Of a stretch of DNA of 64,000 bases, positions 35,073 through 44,070 are shown piece after piece (position 1 is the first letter of the stretch; every line of letters begins with the position of its first letter). The DNA is from JAFGNV01 sp964612485 (lineage in GTDB: Bacteria > Chloroflexota > Anaerolineae > 4572-78 > J111). The DNA lies in the NCBI GenBank assembly GCA_964612485.1, contig CAZTFF010000020.1, forward strand, positions 33,201-97,200, read 5' to 3'. Under the pieces are notes generated by a model. The model made no database searches and had not been told where the DNA came from. It was given only the letters and a program-made list of their open reading frames with translations. Both the position numbers and the translations under genes were made by a program.

Positions 35073-36371
35073 CTAACCAGGCGAGGCTAACTGCCCCACC
35101 AACGCCGCCGGCGCTAACCCAACCAGATTGGTTTCGACAATGCGGTTACGCAAATCAATATCCGCGTTGGTTTGGGCAACCACCCGGTTGTAATTGTGGG
35201 TCAGCCCGCTCCACTGCAAGCCAAAGCCGTAGGGTTCGCTGGTTTCCCACAAAACCGGCAAGGTGCGTCCCACAAACTTTTTACGAAACGCCCGCTCCAG
35301 TTCGGCGTTTAAGGCGTGCATGCGTCGGCTGCGCGCCTGAGCCACCTGAGGCGAAACCTGCCCTTTCATCCCGGCGGCGGCGGTTCCCTGACGCGCCGAA
35401 TACCGAAAAATATGCAGCCTGGCAAACGCCATCTCTTTGACAAAGGCCAGAGACTCTTCAAACTCGGCCTCCGTTTCACCGGGGAAGCCAACCATAATAT
35501 CGGTGGTGATGGAAATATCGGGGATGGCGCGGCGGGCGGCGGCCAGCAATTGGGCAAATTGAGCCTGGGTGGTGCGGCGGGCCATTCGCTGCAAGGTGGC
35601 CTCGCAGCCGCTTTGCAGGGGAAGATGAAAATGGGGCAGGAGGCGCTCATTTTGGGCCAGTTGGAAGAATTGCCCATCCAAATCCCACGGCTCCAGCGAA
35701 GACAACCTGAGCCGAGGTATATCCGTTTCGGCCAGAATGGCCTGCACCAACCGGTAAAGCCCCTGCCGATTTCCTTGATCGTGCCCGTACGAGCCTAAAT
35801 GCACCCCGCTGAGCACCGCCTCCTGATACCCGGCTGCGGCCAGGCGATTGATCTCGGCAATCACCTCCACCGCCGGACGGCTGCGGCTGGCGCCCCGGGC
35901 TACGGTGACAATGCAAAACGTGCAGCGATTATCGCAGCCGTCTTGCACTTTGACAAAGGCGCGGGTGTGTCCATCAGCCTGAATGGACGACAGCGGCGCG
36001 GCGTCAATCGCGGGAAGCGGATCGGCGTCGAGCAAAAATCCGGCCTCGGCCAGCAGGTCGGGCAATTTATCTTTTTGATCGTTGCCGATGACCCAATCAA
36101 CGCCCAAGACGCCAACTTCTTCCGGCGAAAGTTCGGCGTAGCAGCCGGTCATCACCACCTTGGCCTGGGGATTGGCCCGCCGCATCTGGCGGATCACCTG
36201 GCGCGATTTTCGGGCGGCAATGTGGGTGACGGCGCAGGTATTGAACACGTACAGGTCGGCCCGCTCGCCCGGCCCCACCAATCGATGCCCGGCGCCGGTA
36301 AAGCGCCGGGCCATGTCTTCAACTTCACTGATATTCAATCGACATCCGATTGAGTCAACTCTAATCCGCAT
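35073..36371 (-). CDS. mtaB: tRNA t6A37 methylthiotransferase
   Basis: 432 residues from ATG 36371, six bases after the upstream stop; the open frame extends into the upstream gene. The enzyme turns t6A37 of ANN-decoding tRNAs into ms2t6A using radical SAM chemistry and two 4Fe-4S clusters. N-terminal cluster cysteines are Cys10 (IGCRLN), Cys46 (NTCAVT) and Cys77 (TGCYAE); radical-SAM cysteines are Cys146, Cys150 and Cys153 (DGCDNRCTFC). The MiaB/RimO/MtaB family ends in a TRAM domain (GRTLPVLWE), and the IGCRLN start points to MtaB. Confidence 0.93.
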   Translation of the reverse strand: MRIRVDSIGCRLNISEVEDMARRFTGAGHRLVGPGERADLYVFNTCAVTHIAARKSRQVIRQMRRANPQAKVVMTGCYAELSPEEVGVLGVDWVIGNDQKDKLPDLLAEAGFLLDADPLPAIDAAPLSSIQADGHTRAFVKVQDGCDNRCTFCIVTVARGASRSRPAVEVIAEINRLAAAGYQEAVLSGVHLGSYGHDQGNRQGLYRLVQAILAETDIPRLRLSSLEPWDLDGQFFQLAQNERLLPHFHLPLQSGCEATLQRMARRTTQAQFAQLLAAARRAIPDISITTDIMVGFPGETEAEFEESLAFVKEMAFARLHIFRYSARQGTAAAGMKGQVSPQVAQARSRRMHALNAELERAFRKKFVGRTLPVLWETSEPYGFGLQWSGLTHNYNRVVAQTNADIDLRNRIVETNLVGLAPAALVGQLASPG

Positions 36372-36376
36372 ACAAC

Positions 36377-38059
36377 TTACTTGACATCCATCCGGCTGAA
36401 AGCCCAATCCGGGCCAACCCCGGCATTGGCGATAATTTCGGTTTGATTGCCCCCGCTGCCGCTCATTTTCCAGACGCTCCAACTGCCGGTGCGGGCGCTG
36501 CGGAAAATGATGTCGCCGCTGGGGGTGTAAACAGGCAGTGTATCCGGGCCGGGCGCATCCGTCAAACGGCGGATGTTGCTGCCGTCAACGTTCATTACAT
36601 AGATATCAACGTTGCCGCCTTCATCCCGGCTGAAGGCAATGCTGCGGCCGTCGGGCGACCAGGCGGGGAAGGAGTCGGACCCACCCTGGGTGATGTTGGT
36701 ATGGCCGGAGTCGTCGCGGTTGGAAATCCAGATGCCGGTCACGCCATCCCGCCCCGACCGGTAAACCACTTTCTGGCTGTCGGGCGACCAATCGGCCTGC
36801 TCGCCGATAATCTGGTAATTGAACTGCTGGTTATCGGCGGTTCCCAGGAAGTAAATCCGGTAATCGCCGCCGGGTTTGGCATCATAGGCTACCATCTGAC
36901 CATCGGGCGATACATTGGCCCAGCGAGCTGTGCCTTCGTTCCAGCCCGGCCCCTGAAAAACATTGGGGCGGGCAACACAAATATCGGCAGGCGGGGAGGG
37001 AACATCTATCGCTATAATGCCGTTACTGACCCCGGCCAATTCACAACTGGCCACATTGGGATTGGCGCTCCGATCCTGACGGTCCACACCTTCTGAGCCG
37101 TACATAAAAATAGTGGCGCCATCGGGTGTCCACGACGGGCCGGCGGCGCGATTCATGATAAATTGCTCGTTGTTACCATTGGTATCGGCAAGATACAGGT
37201 TGTGCTGGCCGCCGTCCCAGCGGGTGAAGGCCAACCGGTACGTTCCGCCGCCCGAACTACCCGAACCGGAGGCCGTAGTAGAGGTGGGGGTAGCAGTAGG
37301 TTCTTCTTCCGGTTCCGGGGTGGGAGTGGCCTGCGCCGCTTCGGTTTCTTCCGCTTCAATGGTAAACGTGCCGGTAGACAGGAGTTTATCGTTGACGTAT
37401 AACTCCAAATTCCATTCTCCGGGCAAAAGAGGATCGCCGCCGGCATCGATAAAATAGTCAAACCGGCCGCTTGACTGATCGTTCCAGGTGGCTGAATTGC
37501 GCAAAACTTCCGTGCCGTCCAGGTACCACACCCGCTCCCAGGTATCGGTGGGCGACATGCCGGTGTAATCAAAAATGGCGTGGATTTCGGTAATGCCCTC
37601 TTCAAAAGTGGTGCCGGGGTCAACCGGATCATACGTGTCCGTCGCGCCCAGGGCAAACGTGATCATTCCAAAAGAGGGTTCACCGGCAGTTTCGGGAGAA
37701 GGGGTATCCGCCGGGGCGGTTGTTTCCGTTGGTTCTTGGGTTGGTTCGGGCGGCGCGCCCTGCTCATCGGGCGGCGCTTCCTCGGTGGGCGGGGGTGTTG
37801 TATCGGCCTCAACGGTGGGCGCGAGAGTGGGTGTTTCAACCTCGGCTCCCACCCCGGCCATCAACTCCGAGATACGGTCGCCCGCCAACCAAAATCCACC
37901 GCCCAGCAGCAGCCCCAGGCACAACAGCAACGCGCAGCCGATGCCGCCGATGATCAACAAAGGATTTCTTTTTTTCTCCTGCGGGGGAGGGGATTGCGGC
38001 GCGCCGTGTAGTTGGTCCGCGCCCCCCTTAGAAACTACAGTTTGATCCATGTCGCTCAT
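36377..38059 (-). CDS. membrane-anchored TolB-like beta-propeller protein
   Basis: 560 residues; ATG 38059 behind GAGGAGGAAC. Cytosolic head, transmembrane segment at about 33-56 (PLLIIGGIGCALLLCLGLLLGGGFWL), Thr/Pro linker, a beta-sandwich domain (about 135-235, ITEIHAIFDYTGMSPTDTWERVWYLDG), a second Thr/Pro linker, then PD40/TolB-type blades such as AWSPDGRSIAFSRDEGGNVDIYVMNVDGSNIRRLTD and DWSPDSQKVVYRSG. The propeller should face outside and bind a protein or glycan. The mtaB start follows by six bases, so the two are probably cotranscribed, although the functions look unrelated. Confidence 0.85.
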   Translation of the reverse strand: MSDMDQTVVSKGGADQLHGAPQSPPPQEKKRNPLLIIGGIGCALLLCLGLLLGGGFWLAGDRISELMAGVGAEVETPTLAPTVEADTTPPPTEEAPPDEQGAPPEPTQEPTETTAPADTPSPETAGEPSFGMITFALGATDTYDPVDPGTTFEEGITEIHAIFDYTGMSPTDTWERVWYLDGTEVLRNSATWNDQSSGRFDYFIDAGGDPLLPGEWNLELYVNDKLLSTGTFTIEAEETEAAQATPTPEPEEEPTATPTSTTASGSGSSGGGTYRLAFTRWDGGQHNLYLADTNGNNEQFIMNRAAGPSWTPDGATIFMYGSEGVDRQDRSANPNVASCELAGVSNGIIAIDVPSPPADICVARPNVFQGPGWNEGTARWANVSPDGQMVAYDAKPGGDYRIYFLGTADNQQFNYQIIGEQADWSPDSQKVVYRSGRDGVTGIWISNRDDSGHTNITQGGSDSFPAWSPDGRSIAFSRDEGGNVDIYVMNVDGSNIRRLTDAPGPDTLPVYTPSGDIIFRSARTGSWSVWKMSGSGGNQTEIIANAGVGPDWAFSRMDVK

Positions 38060-38480
38060 GGTAAGTTCCTCCTCTTTGGATAGGGCCTAACCAGTTGAAA
38101 TCTTGTTTTAGTCGCGTTGCTTCCAAGTGTACAAGAATTTCCAACCGTATTTAACCTATTGGTTCCGGCTTGTAAGCGTAGCGGCTTTGTCCGGGTTAGG
38201 TAAAGCCAGCATTATTTCAAAGCATATCATTGAGCGCAGGGCGTGTCAAGTTGTTTTTCCATAATAATCTCAACCAACGCTGCCCAGCATTTCCATATTC
38301 AACAAGTAGCATCTTCTTCAACGTAGTGAAAAAGGCAAAAAGGCAAGCCACAACCTTGATTTCTGGCCAAAGAACGATTTTTGGGACAACTGTTGTAGAG
38401 ATTCTTCGCTCCCGTTGGTCGCTCAGAATGACATGAAGAGGCAATTAATCTAATTCACAAATCTTAGCGGATTCTAAGCC
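38060..38480. other. 421-base intergenic region
   Basis: It lies between the 5' end of the propeller gene and the 3' end of the dehydrogenase gene. No credible ORF. Around 38395-38435 it carries TTCTTCGCTCCCGTTGGTCGCTCAGAATGACA, here given as two short pieces: ATTCTTCGCTCC and GCTCAGAATGACA. Copies of such short sequences are common in intergenic regions of environmental bacteria. A promoter for the propeller gene must lie near 38070-38160. Confidence 0.5.
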
Positions 38481-39488
38481 TTACCCTTTCACCTTCTCCA
38501 TCGTAATAGTGTTTTCGCAAGCATCATTTTTCTCAAATTGGGTGATGTTGTTGAGCGTGGTTTCGGCGATGTTGCGCAGGGCGGTGTCGGTGAGAAAGGC
38601 CTGGTGGCCCGTAACCAGCACGTTGGGAAACGTGAGCAAGCGGGCAAACACGTCGTCGGTGACAATTTCATTGGAAAGATCGCGGAAGAACAAATCGCTC
38701 TCAACTTCGTACACATCAATCGCCAGGTAGCCGATTTTGCCGGATTTGAGGCCCTCGATAACGGCTTTGGTATCCAGCAGCGCGCCACGGCTGGTATTGA
38801 CAATGAACACCCCATCTTTGAGATGTTCCATTGTTTCATTGTTGATGATGTGGTAAGTGTCAGGAGTAAGCGGCATATGAAAGGTGATAATGTCGGCCTG
38901 TTTTATCAATTCGACCGGCTCGTCAATGTATTCAACCAGTTCTTCGACCTCAGGATTACGGTAAATATCGTACGCCAGCAGCCGGCAGCCAAAGCCGCTC
39001 AGGTTTTTAATGACGGCGGTTCCGATTTTACCGGTGCCAAAGACCCCAACGGTTTTTTGGTTGAGTTCAAAGCCCCGCAGTCCCTGCAACTCAAAATTGT
39101 TATCGCGTACCCGGTTGTAAGCCCGGTGAATCTGGCGGCCCAGGGTCAAAATCAGCCCCACCGTAAACTCCGATACCGCGTGCGGCGAGTAAGCGGGCAC
39201 GCGCACCACGCAAAGATCGTATTCCTCCGCCGCTTCCAGATCAATCTGATTATAGCCGGCGCTGCGGGTGGCAATCACTTTGGTGCCGCCCGCGGCCAAT
39301 TTTTTGATGGTGTCCCGGTTCACGTCGTCGTTGACAAAAACGCAAATCGCCGGAAATCCTTCGGCCAGCGCCGCCGTATCCGGCGTCAGGCGAGGTTCAA
39401 AAAAGGTCAAATCGTGTCCGAAATCTTGATTAACCGCCTCAAAAGAACGGCGATCATAGCGCTTGGTGCTGAACATAGCCATTTCCAT
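38481..39488 (-). CDS. D-2-hydroxyacid dehydrogenase, D-lactate dehydrogenase-like
   Basis: 335 residues, AAGGAG upstream. The NAD-binding motif is VGVFGTGKIGTAVIKNLSGFGCRLLAYD (GxGxxG), catalytic Arg in TSRG (FIVNTSRGALLDTKAV), and the active-site His in NVLVTGHQAFLTDTAL. The N-terminal MAMFSTKRYDRRSFEAVNQDFGHDLTFFEPRLT pattern and the YSPHAVSEFTVGLIL loop are those of E. coli LdhA-type enzymes, which reduce pyruvate to D-lactate in fermentation. Other 2-keto acids are possible. Monocistronic to judge by its spacing. Confidence 0.88.
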   Translation of the reverse strand: MEMAMFSTKRYDRRSFEAVNQDFGHDLTFFEPRLTPDTAALAEGFPAICVFVNDDVNRDTIKKLAAGGTKVIATRSAGYNQIDLEAAEEYDLCVVRVPAYSPHAVSEFTVGLILTLGRQIHRAYNRVRDNNFELQGLRGFELNQKTVGVFGTGKIGTAVIKNLSGFGCRLLAYDIYRNPEVEELVEYIDEPVELIKQADIITFHMPLTPDTYHIINNETMEHLKDGVFIVNTSRGALLDTKAVIEGLKSGKIGYLAIDVYEVESDLFFRDLSNEIVTDDVFARLLTFPNVLVTGHQAFLTDTALRNIAETTLNNITQFEKNDACENTITMEKVKG

Positions 39489-39534
39489 TGTGATGTGTCT
39501 CCTTTTGTTGATAAAAACAGAGCTACCACCTGTC

Positions 39535-40206
39535 TTATTTTTTCTTACGCGCCATGGTTTTTTCGATATATTCGACCGCCGACGGAGTCTGGCAGTTGGT
39601 TTCGCCGTGATCCACCTCTACCGGACCGATTTTTTGAGCTACGGCCACGGCTTCTTGTTGCAGCGTTTCGTTGCGAATGCCCATGGCGATGAGCGCGCTG
39701 TTCATCGAATAACGAACCCGGTTTTTGCGGTGGTGGATCTCTTTTTCGATGATTTGCAGATAGGGCCGGAAGTAATCGTCCGGCAAACTTTTATCTTTCA
39801 TGGCCAGATGAGCCAGTAAATTCCAGCCGACCTGCCCGATCCACTCGCTGTCGGAGCCGGTCCAGCTTTCCATTTTTTGCCGGGCCAGCGGAGTCTGGCT
39901 GACCATTCCAGAAAAGGTATCGGCTATAACGTAGTTATCCAAATCCTGCGCCCACGCTTCCAGGGTGGGGGCGTCAATATTTTTGGTATCGGCAATCAAC
40001 GTAGCCAGATAGCGGGCATCGTGATTACCGGTTTGCCATAACGCCTGGGCCAGCGGCTGGTCAACCTTGATCTGCTTTTTGAGCTTCTTCAAATTGGCTA
40101 CGCTGACCCCATACTGCTCGCCTTTAACGCCGTGTTTACCATAAACTTTACGATTTTGGGCCGTGCCCATTTCTGCCAACTGCTGCAGCACCTCATTTTT
40201 GTTCAT
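39535..40206 (-). CDS. DNA alkylation repair protein (AlkD-like HEAT repeats)
   Basis: 223 residues, all helical. RKVYGKHGVKGEQYGVSVANLKKLKK at the start and NHDARYLATLIADTKNID and the WAQDLDNYVIADTFSGMVSQTPLA segment match the AlkD-like family (PF08713). A basic C-terminus (MARKKK) closes it. AlkD enzymes excise bulky or positively charged alkylated bases, but many family members are untested. The key AlkD residues cannot be placed with confidence without an alignment. An extended -10 promoter lies 50 bases upstream. Confidence 0.82.
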   Translation of the reverse strand: MNKNEVLQQLAEMGTAQNRKVYGKHGVKGEQYGVSVANLKKLKKQIKVDQPLAQALWQTGNHDARYLATLIADTKNIDAPTLEAWAQDLDNYVIADTFSGMVSQTPLARQKMESWTGSDSEWIGQVGWNLLAHLAMKDKSLPDDYFRPYLQIIEKEIHHRKNRVRYSMNSALIAMGIRNETLQQEAVAVAQKIGPVEVDHGETNCQTPSAVEYIEKTMARKKK

Positions 40207-40255
40207 GATGTCCCCCTCAAGAACGAAACGATACTTTGTCGATAATAATGAGAGT

Positions 40256-40264
40256 ATTATACCA
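40256..40264 (-). promoter_or_regulatory. predicted extended -10 promoter of the AlkD-like gene
   Basis: On the reverse strand TGGTATAAT, an extended -10 element with a perfect TATAAT, about 50 bases upstream of the start at 40206. Confidence 0.55.
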
Positions 40265-40323
40265 GATAATTGGGCATATCGACCAAAAACGCGGTAAGGC
40301 GACGGTTACTTTTCCCGGATACG

Positions 40324-40352
40324 TTTACACTGTTGCAAAAGTATGCTACACT
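40324..40352 (+). promoter_or_regulatory. predicted sigma-70 promoter of the GYD gene
   Basis: TTTACA (40324-40329), 17-base spacer, TACACT (40347-40352), 57 bases before ATG 40409. Confidence 0.6.
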
Positions 40353-40408
40353 GAGACTGCTTCACCCAAAACATCCACGCCGGGCCAACAATGAAAGGAG
40401 CTATACTC

Positions 40409-40690
40409 ATGGCCACTTATTTTATGTTTGGAAAATATTCACCCAAATCAATCAAAAAGATCAGCGCGGAACGGACCGATCAAGCCGCCGAGCTGCTCAA
40501 AAAACATGGCGGCGAACTTAAATCCGGGTACGTGTTGCTGGGGGAACACGATCTGGTGCTGATTGTAGAGCTGCCCGATACCGCCCAGGCTGTCAAAGCG
40601 TCGGCGGCGCTCACCAAATTGACCGGCATTGGCTTTACCACCGCCCCCGCCGTGAGCGTAGACGATTTTGACAAAATGATGGCTGAATAA
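40409..40690 (+). CDS. GYD-domain protein
   Basis: 93 residues from ATG 40409, with AAAGGAG nine bases upstream; an earlier in-frame start is less likely. The sequence MATYFMFGKYSPKSIKKISAERTDQAAELLKKHGGELKSGYVLLGEHDLVLIVELPD is typical of the GYD family, where the usual GxYD motif is represented by LLGEHDLVLIVELP. A small ferredoxin-like fold; biochemical function unknown. Flanked by its own promoter and a terminator. Confidence 0.85.
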   Translation: MATYFMFGKYSPKSIKKISAERTDQAAELLKKHGGELKSGYVLLGEHDLVLIVELPDTAQAVKASAALTKLTGIGFTTAPAVSVDDFDKMMAE

Positions 40691-40720
40691 GCCGCTGCGA
40701 TCACAGGGATTGAAACCAAT

Positions 40721-40750
40721 GGCCTCCAGCCTGGCTGGGGGCCTTTTTTT
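40721..40750 (+). terminator. intrinsic terminator of the GYD gene
   Basis: GGCCTCCAGC pairs with GCTGGGGGCC across a CTG loop, followed by TTTTTTT. It lies 31 bases after the stop. Confidence 0.85.
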
Positions 40751-40812
40751 GCCTGTATCCACCGGTGATGGTAACTTACGGGCAGAAAAATTACCGAAAG
40801 GAACCAACCCCC

Positions 40813-41142
40813 GTGAAATTCAGTGAGTATCAAGCCGCCGCCCGGCAAACCGCCGTCTACCCTGATCGAGGCCATAACTTTGTGTATCCCGCGCTCGGCC
40901 TGGCCGGAGAGTCTGGCGAAGTGGCCGAAAAGATCAAAAAAGTGATCCGCGATAAAAACGGCGTGATCGATAAAAAAACCCAACTGGCCCTCAAGAAAGA
41001 ACTGGGCGATGTTTTTTGGTACATCGCCGCGCTCTGTGATGAAGTAGGGTTGGAAATGGACGACGTGGCCGAAAGTAATATCCAAAAATTACGAGATCGC
41101 CGGCAGCGAAATAAACTCCACGGCAGCGGCGATAATCGTTAA
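40813..41142 (+). CDS. MazG-like nucleotide pyrophosphohydrolase
   Basis: 109 residues from GTG 40813 with GAAAGGA upstream. The all-alpha NTP-PPase motif is visible: ALGLAGESGEVAEKIKKVIRDK (ExxE metal site) and LKKELGDVFWYIAALCDEVGL (ExxD). A single MazG domain makes it a small house-cleaning enzyme that hydrolyses (d)NTPs to the monophosphate; the preferred nucleotide is unknown. The basic C-terminus QKLRDRRQRNKLHG may contact nucleic acid or just be a tail. Confidence 0.88.
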   Translation: MKFSEYQAAARQTAVYPDRGHNFVYPALGLAGESGEVAEKIKKVIRDKNGVIDKKTQLALKKELGDVFWYIAALCDEVGLEMDDVAESNIQKLRDRRQRNKLHGSGDNR

Positions 41143-41170
41143 AACTAATACTCAGGAGCAGGAATCAAAC

Positions 41171-41254
41171 AACTTCCGCATTTAGAAATTGGAGATTAGA
41201 GATTTCAGGCTAAAAATCTCCCAATCTCTAATATCCCAACGAATTGAGGAAGTT
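41171..41254. repeat. nested inverted repeat
   Basis: Outer arms AACTTCC (41171-41177) and GGAAGTT (41248-41254); inner arms ATTAGAGAT (41195-41203) and ATCTCTAAT (41224-41232) with further near-pairing. It lies between the MazG-like and Eis-like genes. Could be a small palindromic mobile element or a terminator; no T-run directly follows. Confidence 0.6.
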
Positions 41255-41294
41255 AATTAATTCTCATCCCTTAACATAGTGGAGTATATTCAAA

Positions 41295-42638
41295 ATGTCC
41301 ACAACACCCCATCACACCCTTAATCTACCCCGCAGCCTGGAGAACGGGCTGGTTCTACGACTGGCCAGCCCCGCCGACACCGAGGCGCTGGCCGAATTCA
41401 ACGGCAGAATCCATACGGAAGCCGACGAGCCGTTGGACTTCATTCCCCAATGGACCCGGGTTTTAATGTCGGGACGGCACCCCACTATGAAGCCGGAAGA
41501 TTTTGTGCTGGTTGTAGACACCCAAACAGAAAAGATCGTCAGTGCCACCTGCCTTATCCCACAGGTGTGGCGCTACGAAGGCGTTCCCATCAAGGTAGGC
41601 CGGCCCGAACTGGTTGGCACCGATCCCGACTACCGGCGGCGCGGCCTGGTTCGCCTCATTTTTGAGGTTATTCACCAACTGAGCGAGGCTTACGGCCACC
41701 ACATGCAAGGCATCACCGGCATCCCCTGGTATTATCGCCAATTTGGCTACGAATACGCCCTGGAGTTGGGCGGCGGGCGCGACCTGCCCATTGCCAAAGT
41801 GCCGCAACTCAAAGACGGCGAAAATGAACCGTATCAAATTCGCCCCGCCACCGAAGCCGATATTCCCGCGTTGGTGGCGCTTCACCGGGATTATTCCACC
41901 GGCCCGATTACGGCCCCGGCTGCCGAAGCCCACTGGCGTTATGATATTACCGACCGGAACTATATCGCCCGGATCAATTGCCTGCTCGATGCCGAAAACC
42001 GTGTGATTGGCGCGTATAGTTTCTCTGCCGATGTGTGGAAAACACGGATTGCGCTCTGGACCCTGGCGGTTGACCCACACGTATCGATACGCGCGGCGCT
42101 GCCCACCGTGGCCCGCGCCCTCAAAGCGCGCGGCGAAGCCTATTTAGTCCAACAGGGTGATGGCAAAGAAAGTCGGCTGGAGACCATCAGCTTCCAGTTG
42201 GGATCGCAGCATCCGGCCTACGAAGCTTTTGATGCCAAATTAGCGCCTCTCAAACCACCCTATAGCTGGTACATCCGCGTGGCCAACCTGCCCGCTTTTA
42301 TCGGCCACATCGCGCCGGCCCTGGAAAAACGGCTGGTCGATTCGGTGATGACCGGCTACTGTGGAGAACTCAAGCTCAACTTCTATCAAGATGGATTGCG
42401 GCTGGTGTTTGAACAGGGTAAAATAACCGCCGTTGAGGAGTGGCAATCAACCGACAATCAAAAAGACAACGGCGATGCCGGGTTCCCACCGCGGGTCTTT
42501 TTAAAGCTGCTTTTTGGCTACCGCAGTTTAGAAGAACTGCGCCACGCCTTTCCCGATTGCTGGGCCGAGGAAGAACCCACGCTTTTGCTCAACGCGCTGT
42601 TTCCCCAAAGATCATCGTGGTTGATGGCTATCGGTTAG
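41295..42638 (+). CDS. Eis-like GNAT N-acetyltransferase
   Basis: 447 residues; ATG 41295. Residues about 15-160 are a GNAT domain with the CoA loop LVGTDPDYRRRGLVRLIFEVIHQLSEAYG and the typical GIPWYYRQFGYEYALEL. A second, degenerate GNAT part follows (YQIRPATEADIPALVALHRDY). The C-terminal part (LRLVFEQGKITAVEEW, then FPPRVFLKLLFGYRSLEEL) resembles the sterol-carrier-like domain of Eis proteins. Eis enzymes acetylate aminoglycosides or peptides at several positions; the substrate here is unknown. Confidence 0.82.
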   Translation: MSTTPHHTLNLPRSLENGLVLRLASPADTEALAEFNGRIHTEADEPLDFIPQWTRVLMSGRHPTMKPEDFVLVVDTQTEKIVSATCLIPQVWRYEGVPIKVGRPELVGTDPDYRRRGLVRLIFEVIHQLSEAYGHHMQGITGIPWYYRQFGYEYALELGGGRDLPIAKVPQLKDGENEPYQIRPATEADIPALVALHRDYSTGPITAPAAEAHWRYDITDRNYIARINCLLDAENRVIGAYSFSADVWKTRIALWTLAVDPHVSIRAALPTVARALKARGEAYLVQQGDGKESRLETISFQLGSQHPAYEAFDAKLAPLKPPYSWYIRVANLPAFIGHIAPALEKRLVDSVMTGYCGELKLNFYQDGLRLVFEQGKITAVEEWQSTDNQKDNGDAGFPPRVFLKLLFGYRSLEELRHAFPDCWAEEEPTLLLNALFPQRSSWLMAIG

Positions 42639-42664
42639 CTTCAGGCAAGACAGCCTGCCACTTT

Positions 42665-44002
42665 TTAGTTGGCAACCGACATTTCCAGTATCTTCGTGAC
42701 AATCTGATAACGGTCTTTAATATCCTGGCGGTCACACTCTTCGGGTATGGCGTTTTCGCTTCCATGCCTGATCATCCTGGCCTGCCGTTGCAGAACTTCA
42801 CGCTCGGTTTGTGTCCGCGCATGCGCCGCAATCACGGCGATAGTTTCCAACAGCCGGATAGTTACCGCTGCGCTCGAACGGCCATATTGCCGAATTTGAT
42901 TGAATGCGGTCTCTACTAAACCCTCAAATGTGACCGAGTCGGCCATCAAACGCAAGTTATTCTCATCATCATACCGGTAGCCCGAAGGAATCCGCCGCTC
43001 GGCCAGGTGAGCCAGCGCCACACCCAGCCGGTCAACGCAAGCCATCGCGGTAAACGGATCGTTGATGCCCGGTGAGAGCGCCCGTAAGGCAATCTCCACC
43101 AACTGTTCAATTGCAAATTCTACATCCTGCAAACGTAGCCGCTGTGCTCCCAAAATGAAAGCTTCATTGATCTTTTCATTAAACCCCTGCTCAAACCGTT
43201 CACCGGGCCACACTTTAACCAGATCATTACCTGCTGCGATAAAGTTCCCCGGACGATGTTCGAGTCCAAGCAGCAGATCATGCTTTATTGCCAGTTTCAT
43301 CAGCCCTTCATTGTCAATGGATTGCAGATAACCACTGTAGGCAGCTGTAACCGGCTGCGCATTTTGGTCAAAATCCTCCGGCACGTCATTTTTATTTCTC
43401 AATTCATATTCAAAAGCCGGATAGCTTTCTTTCTCTGGAAACAACCGTTCAATCGCCCGGTTCAATTCCCGCTCTACTGAGGCAATGACATTCTGAACGT
43501 GAATCGACACTGACACGTGATGAATAAAGTAAATAAACAAGCCCAGACTGGCTAACGCCAGCAAAACGGCCACGGTGACTGAAATATGGGGCACAAAGGT
43601 GCCGTCGTCAATACTCCGAACCGTACGCAATATCAGCAGACTGTAAACAAAGGTAGCAATGAAGGTTCCCAAAACTACCTGGTTCCCGGTATCCCGCATA
43701 AAGTTATTGAGCAGGCGAGGCCCGAATTGCGAGGAAGCCAGAGACAAGGCTACAATTGTAATAGAAAAGGTAACGCTGGCCATCGTAATCATCGAACCGG
43801 CCAGCGTAGAGAGAAGGGTTCGGACCCCAGCCGCCCCGCCGGTGTACACCCACGTCAACAATTCTGTTTGCCTGGATAGTGCTAAATGGTCAACGGCAAT
43901 TGTCAAAAAAGACAGCCCGATCGCCAGCCCTGTCATTAAAGCTGGTAAAAACCAATAGCTGGAGCGCACGATCTCCCAATAATTTAGCAGCCGCGTTTTC
44001 AT
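42665..44002 (-). CDS. DUF2254 membrane protein
   Basis: 445 residues. Four transmembrane segments in the first 160 residues (SYWFLPALMTGLAIGLSFLTIAV, LLSTLAGSMITMASVTFSITIVALSLASSQFGPRLLNNFMRD, TFIATFVYSLLILR, AVLLALASLGLFIYFIHHVS) are followed by a cytosolic domain with SPGINDPFTAMACVDRLG, the diagnostic motif of DUF2254. The function is unknown; distant similarity to channel-like proteins has been proposed for the family. It is transcribed alone, convergent with the Eis-like gene, with coding ends 26 bases apart. Confidence 0.9.
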   Translation of the reverse strand: MKTRLLNYWEIVRSSYWFLPALMTGLAIGLSFLTIAVDHLALSRQTELLTWVYTGGAAGVRTLLSTLAGSMITMASVTFSITIVALSLASSQFGPRLLNNFMRDTGNQVVLGTFIATFVYSLLILRTVRSIDDGTFVPHISVTVAVLLALASLGLFIYFIHHVSVSIHVQNVIASVERELNRAIERLFPEKESYPAFEYELRNKNDVPEDFDQNAQPVTAAYSGYLQSIDNEGLMKLAIKHDLLLGLEHRPGNFIAAGNDLVKVWPGERFEQGFNEKINEAFILGAQRLRLQDVEFAIEQLVEIALRALSPGINDPFTAMACVDRLGVALAHLAERRIPSGYRYDDENNLRLMADSVTFEGLVETAFNQIRQYGRSSAAVTIRLLETIAVIAAHARTQTEREVLQRQARMIRHGSENAIPEECDRQDIKDRYQIVTKILEMSVAN

Positions 44003-44070
44003 TTATTCTCCCACAATTATCTCAAGAATTGAACTGCTTCCGATCAATCCTTTATCTTCTCAAAATCGCC

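Noticed and set aside
38538..39692. Forward open frame of 384 codons over the dehydrogenase gene
   Set aside because: Antisense to a well-conserved LdhA-like gene, without a ribosome binding site or recognisable domains.
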